Notes under the pieces: generated by a model | What the model was told of the DNA's origin: nothing | The model's database searches: none | What the model saw: the letters and a program-made list of their open reading frames with translations, nothing else | In this document: in pieces, positions 42,401 through 51,170 of the stretch | How the letters are laid out: every line of letters starts with the position of its first letter | How positions within the stretch are numbered: position 1 is the first letter of the stretch | NCBI RefSeq assembly: GCF_000023285.1 | Contig: NC_013162.1 | Span: forward strand, 1,218,501-1,282,500 | Direction of reading: 5' to 3' | Source of the DNA: Capnocytophaga ochracea DSM 7271 | Lineage (GTDB): Bacteria; Bacteroidota; Bacteroidia; Flavobacteriales; Flavobacteriaceae | DNA: 64,000 nucleotides | Program-made: the position numbers and the translations under genes

Positions 42401-43860
42401 ATACAAAGAAAACAAAGATTGTAGCGACCTTAGGTCCAGCGACCGAGAGTCCTGAGGTGATAAGAGATATGATGGTTGCGGGGGTAAATGTATTCCGCAT
42501 CAACTTCTCGCACGCCGATTACGACGATGTACGCAACCGCGTGCAAATGATTCGCCAAATCAACGAAGAAAACGGCTTTCATACTGCTATCCTCGCTGAC
42601 CTACAAGGTCCTAAATTGCGTGTGGGGGTAATGGAGGACGACGTTACGGTATACCCTGGTGACCGAGTTACTTTCGTTACCGGAGAGCCCTTCGTAGGAA
42701 CTAAAGAGCGCGTATATATGAACTACAAAGAGTTCCCTACCGATGTGAACCCCGGAGAGCGTATCTTGTTAGACGATGGGAAACTCATCTTTGAAGTAGA
42801 ATCGACCAACCGCGAAGACGAGGTAGTAGCGGTAGTAGTGCAAGGCGGTCCGCTGAAATCTAAAAAGGGCGTGAATTTGCCTAACACCAAAGTTTCGCTT
42901 CCTGCGCTTACCGAAAAAGACGTGCGTGATGCCCTTTTTGCTATCACACAAGACGTAGACTGGTTTGCGCTCTCTTTTGTGCGTCACCCTGAAGACATTC
43001 AGGATTTAAAAGACCTCATCGAAGAAAATGCTGGACACCGCATTCCTATCATCGCTAAGATAGAAAAGCCAGAAGCCTTGGTGAATATCGATAAGATTAT
43101 GGCGGCTTGCGACGGTATAATGGTGGCTCGTGGAGACCTTGGTGTAGAAATCCCAGCAGAAGAAGTGCCTCTTATCCAAAAGGAATTGGTACGCAAGGCT
43201 AAATCACACCATATTCCGGTAATCATCGCTACCCAAATGATGGAAAGTATGATTTCCAGCTTGACACCTACCCGTGCAGAGGTAAACGACGTAGGAAACT
43301 CGGTAATGGACGGTGCTGATGCGGTAATGCTTTCAGGCGAAACTTCGGTAGGAAAATATCCTGTACAGGTAATCCAACAAATGACTCGCATCATCAAGAG
43401 TGTAGAGGATTCGAATTTAATACAAGTACCACTTGTTACACCTTTTATCCGTTCGTTGCGCTATGTAACTAACACTATCTGTTTTCACGCAGCCAAGATG
43501 GCGAACGACACCAATGCCAAAGTGATTACCTCGCTTACAAACAGTGGGTATGCTGCTTTCCGCATTTCGTCGTACCGACCTAATTCGCACATTCTCATCT
43601 TTACTGCCAACAAGCGTATCCTCACCCAGTTGAACCTTTTGTGGGGGGTAACTACTTTCTACTACGACCGCTTTGTTTCTACTGATGAGCTTATTGAAGA
43701 CATTAACCACATTGCCAACGAAAAAGGCTACGTGGATATGGGTGATATAATGATAAGTCTCGTGTCGATGCCAATGCAAGGCAAGGGAATGGTAAACACT
43801 TTGCGCGTATCGGAAATCGACTCGTGTGCGGTGAATTTTGAGAAGAAAAAGAAGAAATAA
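42394..43860 (+). CDS. pyk: pyruvate kinase
   Basis: Converts phosphoenolpyruvate and ADP to pyruvate and ATP, the last step of glycolysis. The 488 residues are standard: KTKIVATLGPATESPEVIRD, VFRINFSHADYDD, ILADLQGPKLRVGVM, NLPNTKVSLPALTEKD, the active-site block IIAKIEKPEALVNIDKIM with DGIMVARGDLGVEIP, and MMESMISSLTPTRAEVNDV. A Lys-rich tail (EKKKKK) ends it. The start overlaps the previous gene by 7 bases. A hairpin follows 22 bases downstream. Confidence 0.96.
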   Translation: MLNTKKTKIVATLGPATESPEVIRDMMVAGVNVFRINFSHADYDDVRNRVQMIRQINEENGFHTAILADLQGPKLRVGVMEDDVTVYPGDRVTFVTGEPFVGTKERVYMNYKEFPTDVNPGERILLDDGKLIFEVESTNREDEVVAVVVQGGPLKSKKGVNLPNTKVSLPALTEKDVRDALFAITQDVDWFALSFVRHPEDIQDLKDLIEENAGHRIPIIAKIEKPEALVNIDKIMAACDGIMVARGDLGVEIPAEEVPLIQKELVRKAKSHHIPVIIATQMMESMISSLTPTRAEVNDVGNSVMDGADAVMLSGETSVGKYPVQVIQQMTRIIKSVEDSNLIQVPLVTPFIRSLRYVTNTICFHAAKMANDTNAKVITSLTNSGYAAFRISSYRPNSHILIFTANKRILTQLNLLWGVTTFYYDRFVSTDELIEDINHIANEKGYVDMGDIMISLVSMPMQGKGMVNTLRVSEIDSCAVNFEKKKKK

Positions 43861-43882
43861 TTTTAGAGGATTAATATTTGTG

Positions 43883-43920
43883 AAAGGTCGTTTGGCAAGG
43901 TGCTGAACGACTTTTCTTAT
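43883..43920 (+). terminator. terminator after pyk
   Basis: AAAGGTCGTT (43883-43892) can pair with AACGACTTTT (43905-43914), about 8 bp with one mismatch, 12-base loop, followed by CTTATTATT. Confidence 0.6.
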
Positions 43921-43994
43921 TATTGGTTGCAGTACGACAGGCGATTACTTGGGCGAGCCGGACTGGTTATACGAGGTTGAAGGCTGACGACTAA

Positions 43995-44025
43995 TTGTTA
44001 AATTGATAAATTTGCTTTATCTTTG
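43995..44025 (+). promoter_or_regulatory. promoter of gldB
   Basis: TTG (43995-43997), 20 bases, TATCTTTG (44018-44025), 98 bases before the start. Confidence 0.6.
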
Positions 44026-44123
44026 CACCCAAAGAGGAATAGATACCCAGTTTTTGGAGTGGAATAATTAGCTAAATTGGACAATAATCTAAGAGCTAAA
44101 ACTAACGACTAATAACAAATACT

Positions 44124-45116
44124 ATGATAAAGAAAATATTCATTTTTACGAGTCTGCTATTAGCAATGGCTTGTAGCGACAAAAAAGAGAAAGAAATAGC
44201 AGCGATTCCGATGGACTTTGATTGGATACGTCTTGATTCGCTCTTTATGAAAACTCCTGATGCAAAAATGGGTGAGTTATGTGCACAGTATCCTTATTTT
44301 TTCACTCAGAGCGTTACCCCCGAAGAGTGGTGTGAGATACGCAAGGGTTCTATCTTCCCTGATATTCCTGCTTTTGCGAATCTGCATTATGCCGATTTGT
44401 ACGGAGAAATTGAAAAGAGTGTAGGTACACTTTCTGCTGAGAAGAAAGAGATTAAGAACTTGTTTCAGCATATTAAGTACTATTTCCCCAAGTTTGAGCC
44501 ACCTAAAGTAGTGATGCTCATCAGTAGGGTAGCTTATGAAACCCGAGTGATTTATGCCGATAGTCTCTTACTTATCGGTACAGATAATTACTTAGGAACT
44601 CAACACAAATACTACCAAGATATGGATAAGTACATCAGGGCTGATTTAGACAAGAAAAACCTTGTGATAGATGTAGCTGATGCTTTTGCCGATAAACTCG
44701 TACCTCGTGGCATACACCTCACTTTCTTGGACAATATGATTTACGAGGGCAAAAAGCTCTATCTAGAAAGTGAGCTATTACCCAAAAAAACACCCGCTGA
44801 CCTTTTGCGGTATGATGCGAAGAAGTACGCTTGGGCTGAGGCAAACGAAGCTGAGATATGGCGTTATTTTATAGAAAAAGAATTGCTGTATCAAACAGAT
44901 AAGAAACTGCTCACCCGCTTTTTGTATCCAGCCCCCTTCTCCAAGTTTTACTTAGAATTAGATAATGAATCACCAGGACAAATAGGTAGATTTATAGGAC
45001 TACGCATAGTACAAGCCTATGCTAAAAATCATAAAGAGGAATCTATGTTGAAAATTTTGGCAATGAAACCCGATGAGCTCTTTAAGCAATCACTCTATAA
45101 ACCTGATAAGAATTAA
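44124..45116 (+). CDS. gldB: gliding motility lipoprotein GldB
   Basis: GldB is a cell-envelope lipoprotein needed for gliding and for type IX secretion function in Flavobacteriia. The 330 residues start with signal MIKKIFIFTSLLLAMAC (Cys17). Family text is visible: FDWIRLDSLFM near the start, LCAQYPYFFTQSVTPEEW, ELYGEIEKSVG-like ADLYGEIEKSVGTL, FPKFEPPKVVMLIS, LIGTDNYLG, ALVPRGIHLTFLDNMIYEG-like DKLVPRGIHLTFLDNM, and the end SPGQIGRFIGLRIVQAYAKN. The gene often has gldC next to it, but nnr follows here. Confidence 0.92.
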   Translation: MIKKIFIFTSLLLAMACSDKKEKEIAAIPMDFDWIRLDSLFMKTPDAKMGELCAQYPYFFTQSVTPEEWCEIRKGSIFPDIPAFANLHYADLYGEIEKSVGTLSAEKKEIKNLFQHIKYYFPKFEPPKVVMLISRVAYETRVIYADSLLLIGTDNYLGTQHKYYQDMDKYIRADLDKKNLVIDVADAFADKLVPRGIHLTFLDNMIYEGKKLYLESELLPKKTPADLLRYDAKKYAWAEANEAEIWRYFIEKELLYQTDKKLLTRFLYPAPFSKFYLELDNESPGQIGRFIGLRIVQAYAKNHKEESMLKILAMKPDELFKQSLYKPDKN

Positions 45117-45208
45117 AAGCGAGTTACGCACGCAATTTAATTTAGAAATTAGCAGATTAGTAGATGAGCAAATGTTTTGATTAGCTAATATCTTTTTACT
45201 TTGGAGAA

Positions 45209-46672
45209 ATGAAAATTCTAAACACACAACAAATGCGCGAAGCTGATGCGCATACTATCTCTGCTGAAGGTATCACCTCGTGGCAACTGATGGAGCGCGC
45301 CACAACCAAACTCTTTGAGTGGATAAAAGAACACCTCCCCAAAGAGCGAACTGTTACCGTATTGGCAGGTACAGGGAACAACGGAGGAGATGGTCTTGCT
45401 TTGGCGCGTATGCTCATAGCTGATGGTTGGCAAGTGAATATTTATCTGCTTTGCTTTAGCGAACACCTATCGCCCGATTGCCAGCAGAATAAAGAGCTCT
45501 TAGAAGCACAAGGAATTGCGATTGCCGAAATACGAGCCGAACAAGTAAATAATATTACGTTTGGTAAGATAGTGATAGATGCTGTCTTTGGCATTGGACT
45601 CAATCGTCCAGCTCCTAAATGGATACAACAAATATTTGGGAATTTAAACGACTCTAACAGCTATATATTAAGTGTAGATATGCCCTCGGGTCTTCCTACC
45701 GAACGTATTCCGTCTCCCGAGGAGATTTGGGTACACCCTCACCAAGTGCTCACTTTTCAAGCCCCAAAATTGCCTCTCTTCCTTCCTTCCACAGGTTGCT
45801 ATATCCGTAAGTGGGAAGTGCTCAACATAGGTTTGGACGAGCATTTTTTAAAGACTCTTCACCCCGATTTCTACTATCTCGAATCCGATATTCAGCAATT
45901 ACAACGACGACGTGCTAAATTTTCGCACAAGGGTACTTATGGGCACGCGTTGCTTGTAGGGGGAAGTTATGGTAAAATAGGGGCAGTAGTGCTTAGCGGG
46001 ACAGCCGTATTGCGCGCAGGGGCAGGTCTGCTTACCGTTGCTATTCCCCAATGTGGTTATAACATACTGCAAACTGCTCTGCCCGAGGCGATGGTACTCA
46101 CCTGTGAGGAAGAAAAACACTATAAGACAGCAGAGATTCCTTTTACACCCTCTGCCATAGGCGTGGGTATCGGTTGGGGTACGCATCTCGAAACCGCCTC
46201 AGCACTCTTTGGTCTTTTTCAGCAGTACCCTGATACTCCTTTTGTAATAGACGCCGATGCGCTGAATATCCTCGCTCAACACCCTGAACAATTAAAAACC
46301 CTTCCAAAAGATGCAATTCTCACGCCACACCCTAAGGAATTAGAGCGTCTTATAGGTAAGTGGGACGACGACCTACACAAGCTCACCAAAGCCAAAGCCT
46401 TTGCCAAAGAGCACAAAGTAATACTTCTCATCAAAGGTGCCTATACGATGATAACCGATGGAGAAAAGTATTGGATAAATTCCACTGGAAATGCAGGAAT
46501 GGCAACGGCAGGTAGTGGCGATGTGCTTACCGGAATGCTTACGGGCTTACGAGCTCAGGGTTATAGTGCGGTAGAAGCTGCTTGCTTAGGTGTCTTTTTA
46601 CACGGTTTACAAGGTGACCGTGCAGCAAAAAAAATAGGTATGGAACGCCTTATTGCACGTGACCTTTTATAG
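45209..46672 (+). CDS. nnr: bifunctional NAD(P)H-hydrate epimerase/dehydratase
   Basis: Repairs damaged hydrated NADH and NADPH. The 487 residues carry the YjeF N-terminal epimerase domain (about 1-205: TQQMREADAHTI, VLAGTGNNGGDGLALARML, DAVFGIGLNR, VDMPSGLP) and the C-terminal ADP-dependent dehydratase domain (about 220-487: SHKGTYGHALLVGGSYGKIG, GVGIGWG, PFVIDADALNIL, ILTPHPKELERL, and NAGMATAGSGDVLTGMLTG with the catalytic Asp). It is monocistronic or follows gldB by 92 bases. Confidence 0.95.
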   Translation: MKILNTQQMREADAHTISAEGITSWQLMERATTKLFEWIKEHLPKERTVTVLAGTGNNGGDGLALARMLIADGWQVNIYLLCFSEHLSPDCQQNKELLEAQGIAIAEIRAEQVNNITFGKIVIDAVFGIGLNRPAPKWIQQIFGNLNDSNSYILSVDMPSGLPTERIPSPEEIWVHPHQVLTFQAPKLPLFLPSTGCYIRKWEVLNIGLDEHFLKTLHPDFYYLESDIQQLQRRRAKFSHKGTYGHALLVGGSYGKIGAVVLSGTAVLRAGAGLLTVAIPQCGYNILQTALPEAMVLTCEEEKHYKTAEIPFTPSAIGVGIGWGTHLETASALFGLFQQYPDTPFVIDADALNILAQHPEQLKTLPKDAILTPHPKELERLIGKWDDDLHKLTKAKAFAKEHKVILLIKGAYTMITDGEKYWINSTGNAGMATAGSGDVLTGMLTGLRAQGYSAVEAACLGVFLHGLQGDRAAKKIGMERLIARDLL

Positions 46673-46728
46673 CCTTGGCACGGTTTTTGTCTATATGTTA
46701 GCAGTTTATCATTAAAAACTCACAAATA

Positions 46729-47160
46729 ATGAAAAGACTTATCCTAAGTATGGCAGTAATAGCAACGTTCCTCGCTAGTTGTGGCAACAGTAAAAACGCT
46801 GTGAGTTACACTCCCGCTGAGAACTATTTTGTCAATAATACTTTCCAAAATACAAAAGTAGAAACTTTAAAAATCGACTCACAAGTTGATTTTGACCGTA
46901 TCTTTGGAGGTGCTACTACTATCACGGCTCGCCCTACCGCTATTGATTTCAGCAAACAGAGCGTTTTAGCTATCGTAGCCCCTGCCAGCAATAAGGAAGT
47001 AAAAATAGTGGTAAAAGCCTTAGAAACCACACTTACAGGTGGTATTTTGGTAAAATATACCATAGATGAAGGTAAAGATTTAGGCTATACTGCCCAGTCT
47101 TCTGAAATACTCATCATAAACAAAACTGATAAAGAAGTAGAGTTTAGAGAAGTATTTTAA
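46729..47160 (+). CDS. small lipoprotein of unknown function (PrcB_C-like)
   Basis: This 143-residue lipoprotein has signal MKRLILSMAVIATFLASC (Cys18). The rest is mostly beta: VDFDRIFGGATT, FSKQSVLAIVAPASNKEVKI, GGILVKYTIDEG and ILIINKTDKEVEFREVF. The arrangement (an oxidation-like SVLAIV strand, a Gly-Gly turn, then a final repeated strand pair) is reminiscent of the PrcB C-terminal domain; I am not sure of this. It has a strong terminator directly after it. Confidence 0.7.
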   Translation: MKRLILSMAVIATFLASCGNSKNAVSYTPAENYFVNNTFQNTKVETLKIDSQVDFDRIFGGATTITARPTAIDFSKQSVLAIVAPASNKEVKIVVKALETTLTGGILVKYTIDEGKDLGYTAQSSEILIINKTDKEVEFREVF

Positions 47161-47200
47161 AACATAGAAAAATCCCATCGCTATTATTTTATATAACAAT

Positions 47201-47240
47201 AGGGGAGACAGTTTACATAAACTGTCTCCCCTCTCTTTTT
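47201..47240 (+). terminator. terminator after the small lipoprotein gene
   Basis: AGGGGAGACAGTTT (47201-47214) pairs perfectly with AAACTGTCTCCCCT (47219-47232), 4-base loop, followed by CTCTTTTTG. Confidence 0.95.
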
Positions 47241-47384
47241 GATTAACATCAGTGGGGTATAACCCAATACTATTTTCTCTTTTATATCGCCATACTCCCC
47301 TCTTTACGACCTTATAGCTCGCACCTCCAAGTTTCTCAGAGTTTTTCCGAGACCTTCAGTAAGCCGTCTATCCTTTCTCTTATT

Positions 47385-47590
47385 TTCGCCTCGAAACCCC
47401 GTTTTTAACATTTTTGGTATTATTGTATTAAGCTATTAATCAATTTTTTACACACCCTTTCTATACCAATCGTCCAAGATTCGTATAAGCTTCCTATAAG
47501 CTCTATAAGCTAACCACACCCATCTTACTCCTTATTTTGCACCTTTTACCCCAACACGCCCTTCCGTTCTTCTCCGTTTCCCTTCGAAAA
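47385..47590 (-). repeat. dispersed repeat R1, copy 5
   Basis: Minus-orientation copy: GGGGTTTCGAGGCGAAAA end (complement of 47385-47402), GATTGGTATAG, AGCTTATACGA, and a first AGCTTATAG unit shortened by 2 bases. Confidence 0.9.
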
Positions 47591-47708
47591 AACCTGACCA
47601 GTCCTATTTGTCTGACAAGTTAGACCTATCAAAAAACCTTTTTTATCACTACCCATTTGCTAACTTTCTCCTGCCCGTGTGGCTCGCACCTGTGAGAACT
47701 GACGTTTT

Positions 47709-48326
47709 TCAGAATATATAAGTGTAACCAACGTTAATAGTAGCTTGATGGCGAGTTACATAGTTTCCTTTTTGCCAAAAAGAGCCTCCGTATTCTCCAT
47801 AAATAGAGAGTATGGTTTTATCGGTAGCGTAGATTTCTATCCCAGCGAGGAGGTGAAGAGAGAGGTTGAGAGTACCTCCTGTGGAGCTTTGGTAGTTTAC
47901 GTCTTGGGTTTTAAACTGATGCCATATAGGAGCGTTGAACTGTAATCCCCCACCTGTAAGGAGATAAACATTGTTATTTACAGGAGTAAGCACTTCTAAT
48001 CTCACAGGTACTTCAAGGGTGGCTACCCTTAGCAGGGAGTATTCTTTTTCACTCTCTTTAAAGTTTCCTTGTGAAAAATGAGATACTCCTAATCCTGTTT
48101 CCAAACGGAAGTTTCTTTCGGGATAATAGTGTATTTGTAAATGACCGTGTTCAAAAATCCCGAAGGTTTGAAAATCGTTGCTTACCATTTCGGCAAAACC
48201 TATACCGGCAGAGGGTATGAATGACCATTTCGCATATGGAATACTATCTTTGGCGGTTCCTTTTTCTTGGCTAAAAGCACTAACAGTAGCGCATAATAAT
48301 AACAGGGATAATAATAACTTTTTCAT
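47709..48326 (-). CDS. outer-membrane beta-barrel-like protein
   Basis: This 205-residue protein has a signal peptide (MKKLLLSLLLLCATVSAFS). The mature part alternates aromatic and polar residues as barrel strands: KWSFIPSAGIGFAEMV, GHLQIHYYPERNFRLETG, VYLLTGGGLQFNAP, LNLSLHLLAGIEIYATDK, ILSIYGEYGGSFW and the end ATINVGYTYIF ending in Phe. A 46-residue membrane protein gene lies 11 bases upstream. Function unknown. Confidence 0.78.
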   Translation of the reverse strand: MKKLLLSLLLLCATVSAFSQEKGTAKDSIPYAKWSFIPSAGIGFAEMVSNDFQTFGIFEHGHLQIHYYPERNFRLETGLGVSHFSQGNFKESEKEYSLLRVATLEVPVRLEVLTPVNNNVYLLTGGGLQFNAPIWHQFKTQDVNYQSSTGGTLNLSLHLLAGIEIYATDKTILSIYGEYGGSFWQKGNYVTRHQATINVGYTYIF

Positions 48327-48337
48327 TTGTATTTTGT

Positions 48338-48478
48338 TTAGGTGTTAGTACTGTTTTTTATTTTCCAAATAGATAGCACAATAAGCAGTAATAGGGCAGT
48401 AATGCCTAATACTGAAGGCTCATAGAAAATATGGGTAATGAGCAGGAGTAGGGATACTATAAGGATAAATTTGTACAT
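48338..48478 (-). CDS. 46-residue small membrane protein
   Basis: Read directly from the minus strand: MYKFILIVSLLLLITHIFYE, then PSVLGITALLLLIVLSIWKI and a short tail. Two hydrophobic helices with a Pro-Ser turn. It lies 11 bases upstream of the barrel gene and could be co-expressed. No family is recognised. Confidence 0.55.
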   Translation of the reverse strand: MYKFILIVSLLLLITHIFYEPSVLGITALLLLIVLSIWKIKNSTNT

Positions 48479-48601
48479 TTGGGTTAGAATTTAGAGATTA
48501 AATAACTTTGCCAAAGGTGTTGTTATAGAGAGAAAGTTAGTTTTTATAATATTTTCCAAGCCTTTTTAAGGCTTGGAAAATATTAAAGATATTGAGGACT
48601 T

Positions 48602-49033
48602 TTAAGGTTTCTTACCGATATCATCTACTGGTAACATAACACCTTCAGCTTTAGCTTTAAGAGCTTTATCTAAAGCCTTTTTTCTTCTTGGATCATAGGT
48701 AGCCGGATCATCATAACGTTTTCCTACAATCTTAAACATTTTTCCTCTAGGAGTATCTATTTCCTCATATTCATATACTAACACCCCTTCATCCGAAAGA
48801 TCCACAGGTTCTTCTTTTGTTTTATTAGGTGTTTCAGATTTTGTTTTATTAGGTGTTTCAGAAGTTATATCAACAGAAGTTATATCAACAGAGACTTGTG
48901 GTTGACTATAATCTGAAAGAGCTTTTTCAGCTAGTTCACTAGCTGCAACTGATGATGTGAGACTATAATCAATAAAAAAACCTGCAACATCTGCTAATAC
49001 AACAGTAAACTTTTTCCAAAAACCGCGACCACC
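48602..49033 (-). pseudogene. out-of-frame C-terminal half of the gene at 48994-49614
   Basis: Reading the minus strand in another frame from about 49033 gives an unbroken protein: GKGGRGFWKKFTVVLADVAG, then FFIDYSLTSSVAASELAEKA, two VDITS copies, two ETPNKTKS-like copies, and the part EEPVDLSDEGVLVYEYEEID that ends with LPVDDIGKKP at 48602. It has no good start of its own. Adding one A to the AAAA run (complement of 49034-49037) joins it to the upstream frame as KEEKGGRGFWKK. So the two frames look like one gene of about 330 codons broken by a one-base slip, or by a sequencing error. Confidence 0.7.
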
Positions 49034-49614
49034 TTTTCCTCTTTAGATAATTTACTATTCTCCATTATTCCTCTTTCAAAACTCTCAATTTCAGTCTTTA
49101 TTCTATTATAATCAAGTTCTTTTTCTTTTGAAAGATTAGCCATAGTAGAAAAGAATTCTTTTGAGACTTTTTGTGTTTCTAAGCTACGTAAAGCAGTGCT
49201 TTGCTCTATTACATTTAAATAGAGATTTTCTGCATCACTCATAATAAATTTCATTTGTGCTACAGATGGAGTTTTACCTAAATCTATACCCTTATTAGCA
49301 TATTTTTGGTTTAACTTAATTGATACCTCATCAATTATTTTAGTAATAATCTCATCTTCACTAAGCCCTACTAATTGGGTTTTATTCTCCTTAGTATTGA
49401 GTTCGTCTAGAATTTCATTATGAATCACTCCTGCGAAATCATTAAGGTTTTGAAAGTTCAATGCTTCTTGATATTTTTCGTACGTTTGAGCATTTACTAC
49501 TTTCATTTTGGCATCAGAACCATTTTGATTTAACTGGTTCTCGGTTTCATTATTCTCTTTAGCACAAGAAAATAACAAACTAACAATCACTAATGTTACA
49601 ATTTTTCTGTACAT
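48994..49614 (-). CDS. lipoprotein, 5' part of a frameshifted gene
   Basis: This 206-residue frame starts with a lipoprotein signal (MYRKIVTLVIVSLLFSC, Cys17). The rest is helical: EKYQEALNFQNLNDFAGVIH, EDEIITKIIDEVSIKLNQKY, FIMSDAENLYLNVIEQS and RIKTEIESFERGIMENSKLS. The last 12 codons after SKEEK (VVAVFGKSLLLY) look like readthrough in the wrong frame; the intact continuation is the frame at 48602-49033. No family is recognised for certain. It lies downstream of the DUF4302 gene of the SusCD locus but is separated by 190 bases. Confidence 0.65.
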   Translation of the reverse strand: MYRKIVTLVIVSLLFSCAKENNETENQLNQNGSDAKMKVVNAQTYEKYQEALNFQNLNDFAGVIHNEILDELNTKENKTQLVGLSEDEIITKIIDEVSIKLNQKYANKGIDLGKTPSVAQMKFIMSDAENLYLNVIEQSTALRSLETQKVSKEFFSTMANLSKEKELDYNRIKTEIESFERGIMENSKLSKEEKVVAVFGKSLLLY

Positions 49615-49803
49615 AATTTTAAAAATTTTTGTTTATAAAAATAATCGTTTTGCACATTTCTTCTTATGAAGACAGTAACCTGATAGCTCAGTTAGGGAAT
49701 AATACTTCTTGGAAGATTATTCTATATGATATACATATATCTTCTTCACTTTCTTTTTGATATTTTAATCATAGGCAATGTATTTTTAATTTATTTTTAT
49801 CTT

Positions 49804-51156
49804 CTAATTTACATATACAGGAAAAGAAATATTAGAATAGGTCGAACTTTGCAATAAATAGATAACATTGGAATATTTCAATTTAAGAGGGAGTTTCTTT
49901 ATATAGAAACCATTAGTTGCTACTGTTGTAATATTATTAAACACTCTATTAGAAGCGTTTAGTATAGCTACATTTGCAGAGTCATTCCAAAGATTTTCAT
50001 CTGTTTGCTCTTTAAATTGAGGATTAGTTAAGTATAAACGCTTATCTGTTAAAGTATAATCATAAGTATAGACACGTTTAGAATAGTTTCCCATATTAGG
50101 AAAAGCATAGAATAGAACTATATCACATTTTCCTGTCTTGCTGAATGAGAAATCTATACGAGCAAAATAATTATTAGTATTTATCATCAGAAAATTTCTA
50201 ATAAAGGCATTAGAAGTATATGTATTTGCTGTCTGAATCCCCAAAGGACTGGTCAAAAATATAAATTGTGTAACCTTTGTTCCTATATTTTGGTAATCGT
50301 TATTAATATGTTCCTCAGTAATATTACCTGCTAATATTTCTATACTTACTCCATCAACCGTCGCAAAATATCTTGGTAATGAACCACTACTATCAAGTGT
50401 CATTTCTCTAAAAGTTTTGCCTTCTACAACTAAAGGTTTTGCAAAAACTAATTTATTAGCAGAAGGTGATAAAGAAACTTCTAGCACTTTACTTGGATTA
50501 GAAAAAGAAGTAAGAGTTAAAAATCTGTGATAAAGAAATATATCATAATCTTCATTTCCTGCGTTAGTAGTTACCCTAAAATAAAAATTAAATGGACGAA
50601 GAGTTATCATAGGTAATGCTACATTTGTTGCTGTATTATGTATATTATTCCAATCTTCTGCTGTAGCGGGTTCAAAATATACATATTGTTCAGTAGCTTT
50701 GCGTTGAGTTCTAAATTTAAGTTTGTTACCTTCTTTGCCGTGATAAATAAACTGAAATTCTCCTTCATAACCTTTACCTCGTAAGTCCGTGGGTGTATAG
50801 GCATCCGAAAGTTCGTGAATATAATTCTTGGTAGTAAATACCAACATAGTACCCTGCCCCTCTTGTATTTCATATTTACTAGTAGTAGAAGAAGAGGTTA
50901 ATCCCATATCAGAGTTCATTTCTACTAACCCCTCAGGGGTAAATTTCATCAAGAAAGTGAAACCTCCAAACTTTTTATCGTTTGTAAAATAGGTAAGTTT
51001 CCAGCCTTGCTGAGCAGTAGTAAGTTCTTTGCGCAATTCGGCTTGACTTTCTTCAAAACGTTCCGAAGGGTTCTTGTCGAACAAGCTATCGGGTTCGTTC
51101 TTTTGGCAAGCAACCAGTGTTGCCAATACTATTAGTGTGAATATTATCTTTTTCAT
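49804..51156 (-). CDS. DUF4302 family lipoprotein
   Basis: This 450-residue lipoprotein has signal MKKIIFTLIVLATLVAC (Cys17). The family opening is clear: FDKNPSERFEESQAELRKEL and TTAQQGWKLTYFTNDKKFGG, then FTFLMKFTPEGLVEMNSDMG and a beta-rich remainder (LRPFNFYFRVTTNAG, FARIDFSFSKTGKCDIVLF). DUF4302 proteins are surface lipoproteins that occur in SusCD loci with zinc metallohydrolase lipoproteins; substrate unknown. It follows the HExxH gene by 14 bases and is probably the last gene of the operon. Confidence 0.85.
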   Translation of the reverse strand: MKKIIFTLIVLATLVACQKNEPDSLFDKNPSERFEESQAELRKELTTAQQGWKLTYFTNDKKFGGFTFLMKFTPEGLVEMNSDMGLTSSSTTSKYEIQEGQGTMLVFTTKNYIHELSDAYTPTDLRGKGYEGEFQFIYHGKEGNKLKFRTQRKATEQYVYFEPATAEDWNNIHNTATNVALPMITLRPFNFYFRVTTNAGNEDYDIFLYHRFLTLTSFSNPSKVLEVSLSPSANKLVFAKPLVVEGKTFREMTLDSSGSLPRYFATVDGVSIEILAGNITEEHINNDYQNIGTKVTQFIFLTSPLGIQTANTYTSNAFIRNFLMINTNNYFARIDFSFSKTGKCDIVLFYAFPNMGNYSKRVYTYDYTLTDKRLYLTNPQFKEQTDENLWNDSANVAILNASNRVFNNITTVATNGFYIKKLPLKLKYSNVIYLLQSSTYSNISFPVYVN

Positions 51157-51170
51157 CGTTCATCAAGTTT

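Larger units (their letters stand above)
47161..47708. other. intergenic region between convergent genes, with R1 copy 5
   Basis: Holds the terminator below, R1 copy 5 and a GTGTGGCTCGCAC element (47678-47690). No gene is seen. Confidence 0.65.

Noticed and set aside
49680-49705. Sequence like a tRNA D arm (GATAGCTCAGTTAGGG)
   Set aside because: No acceptor, anticodon or T arm can be built around it, so it is a chance match or a very old fragment.
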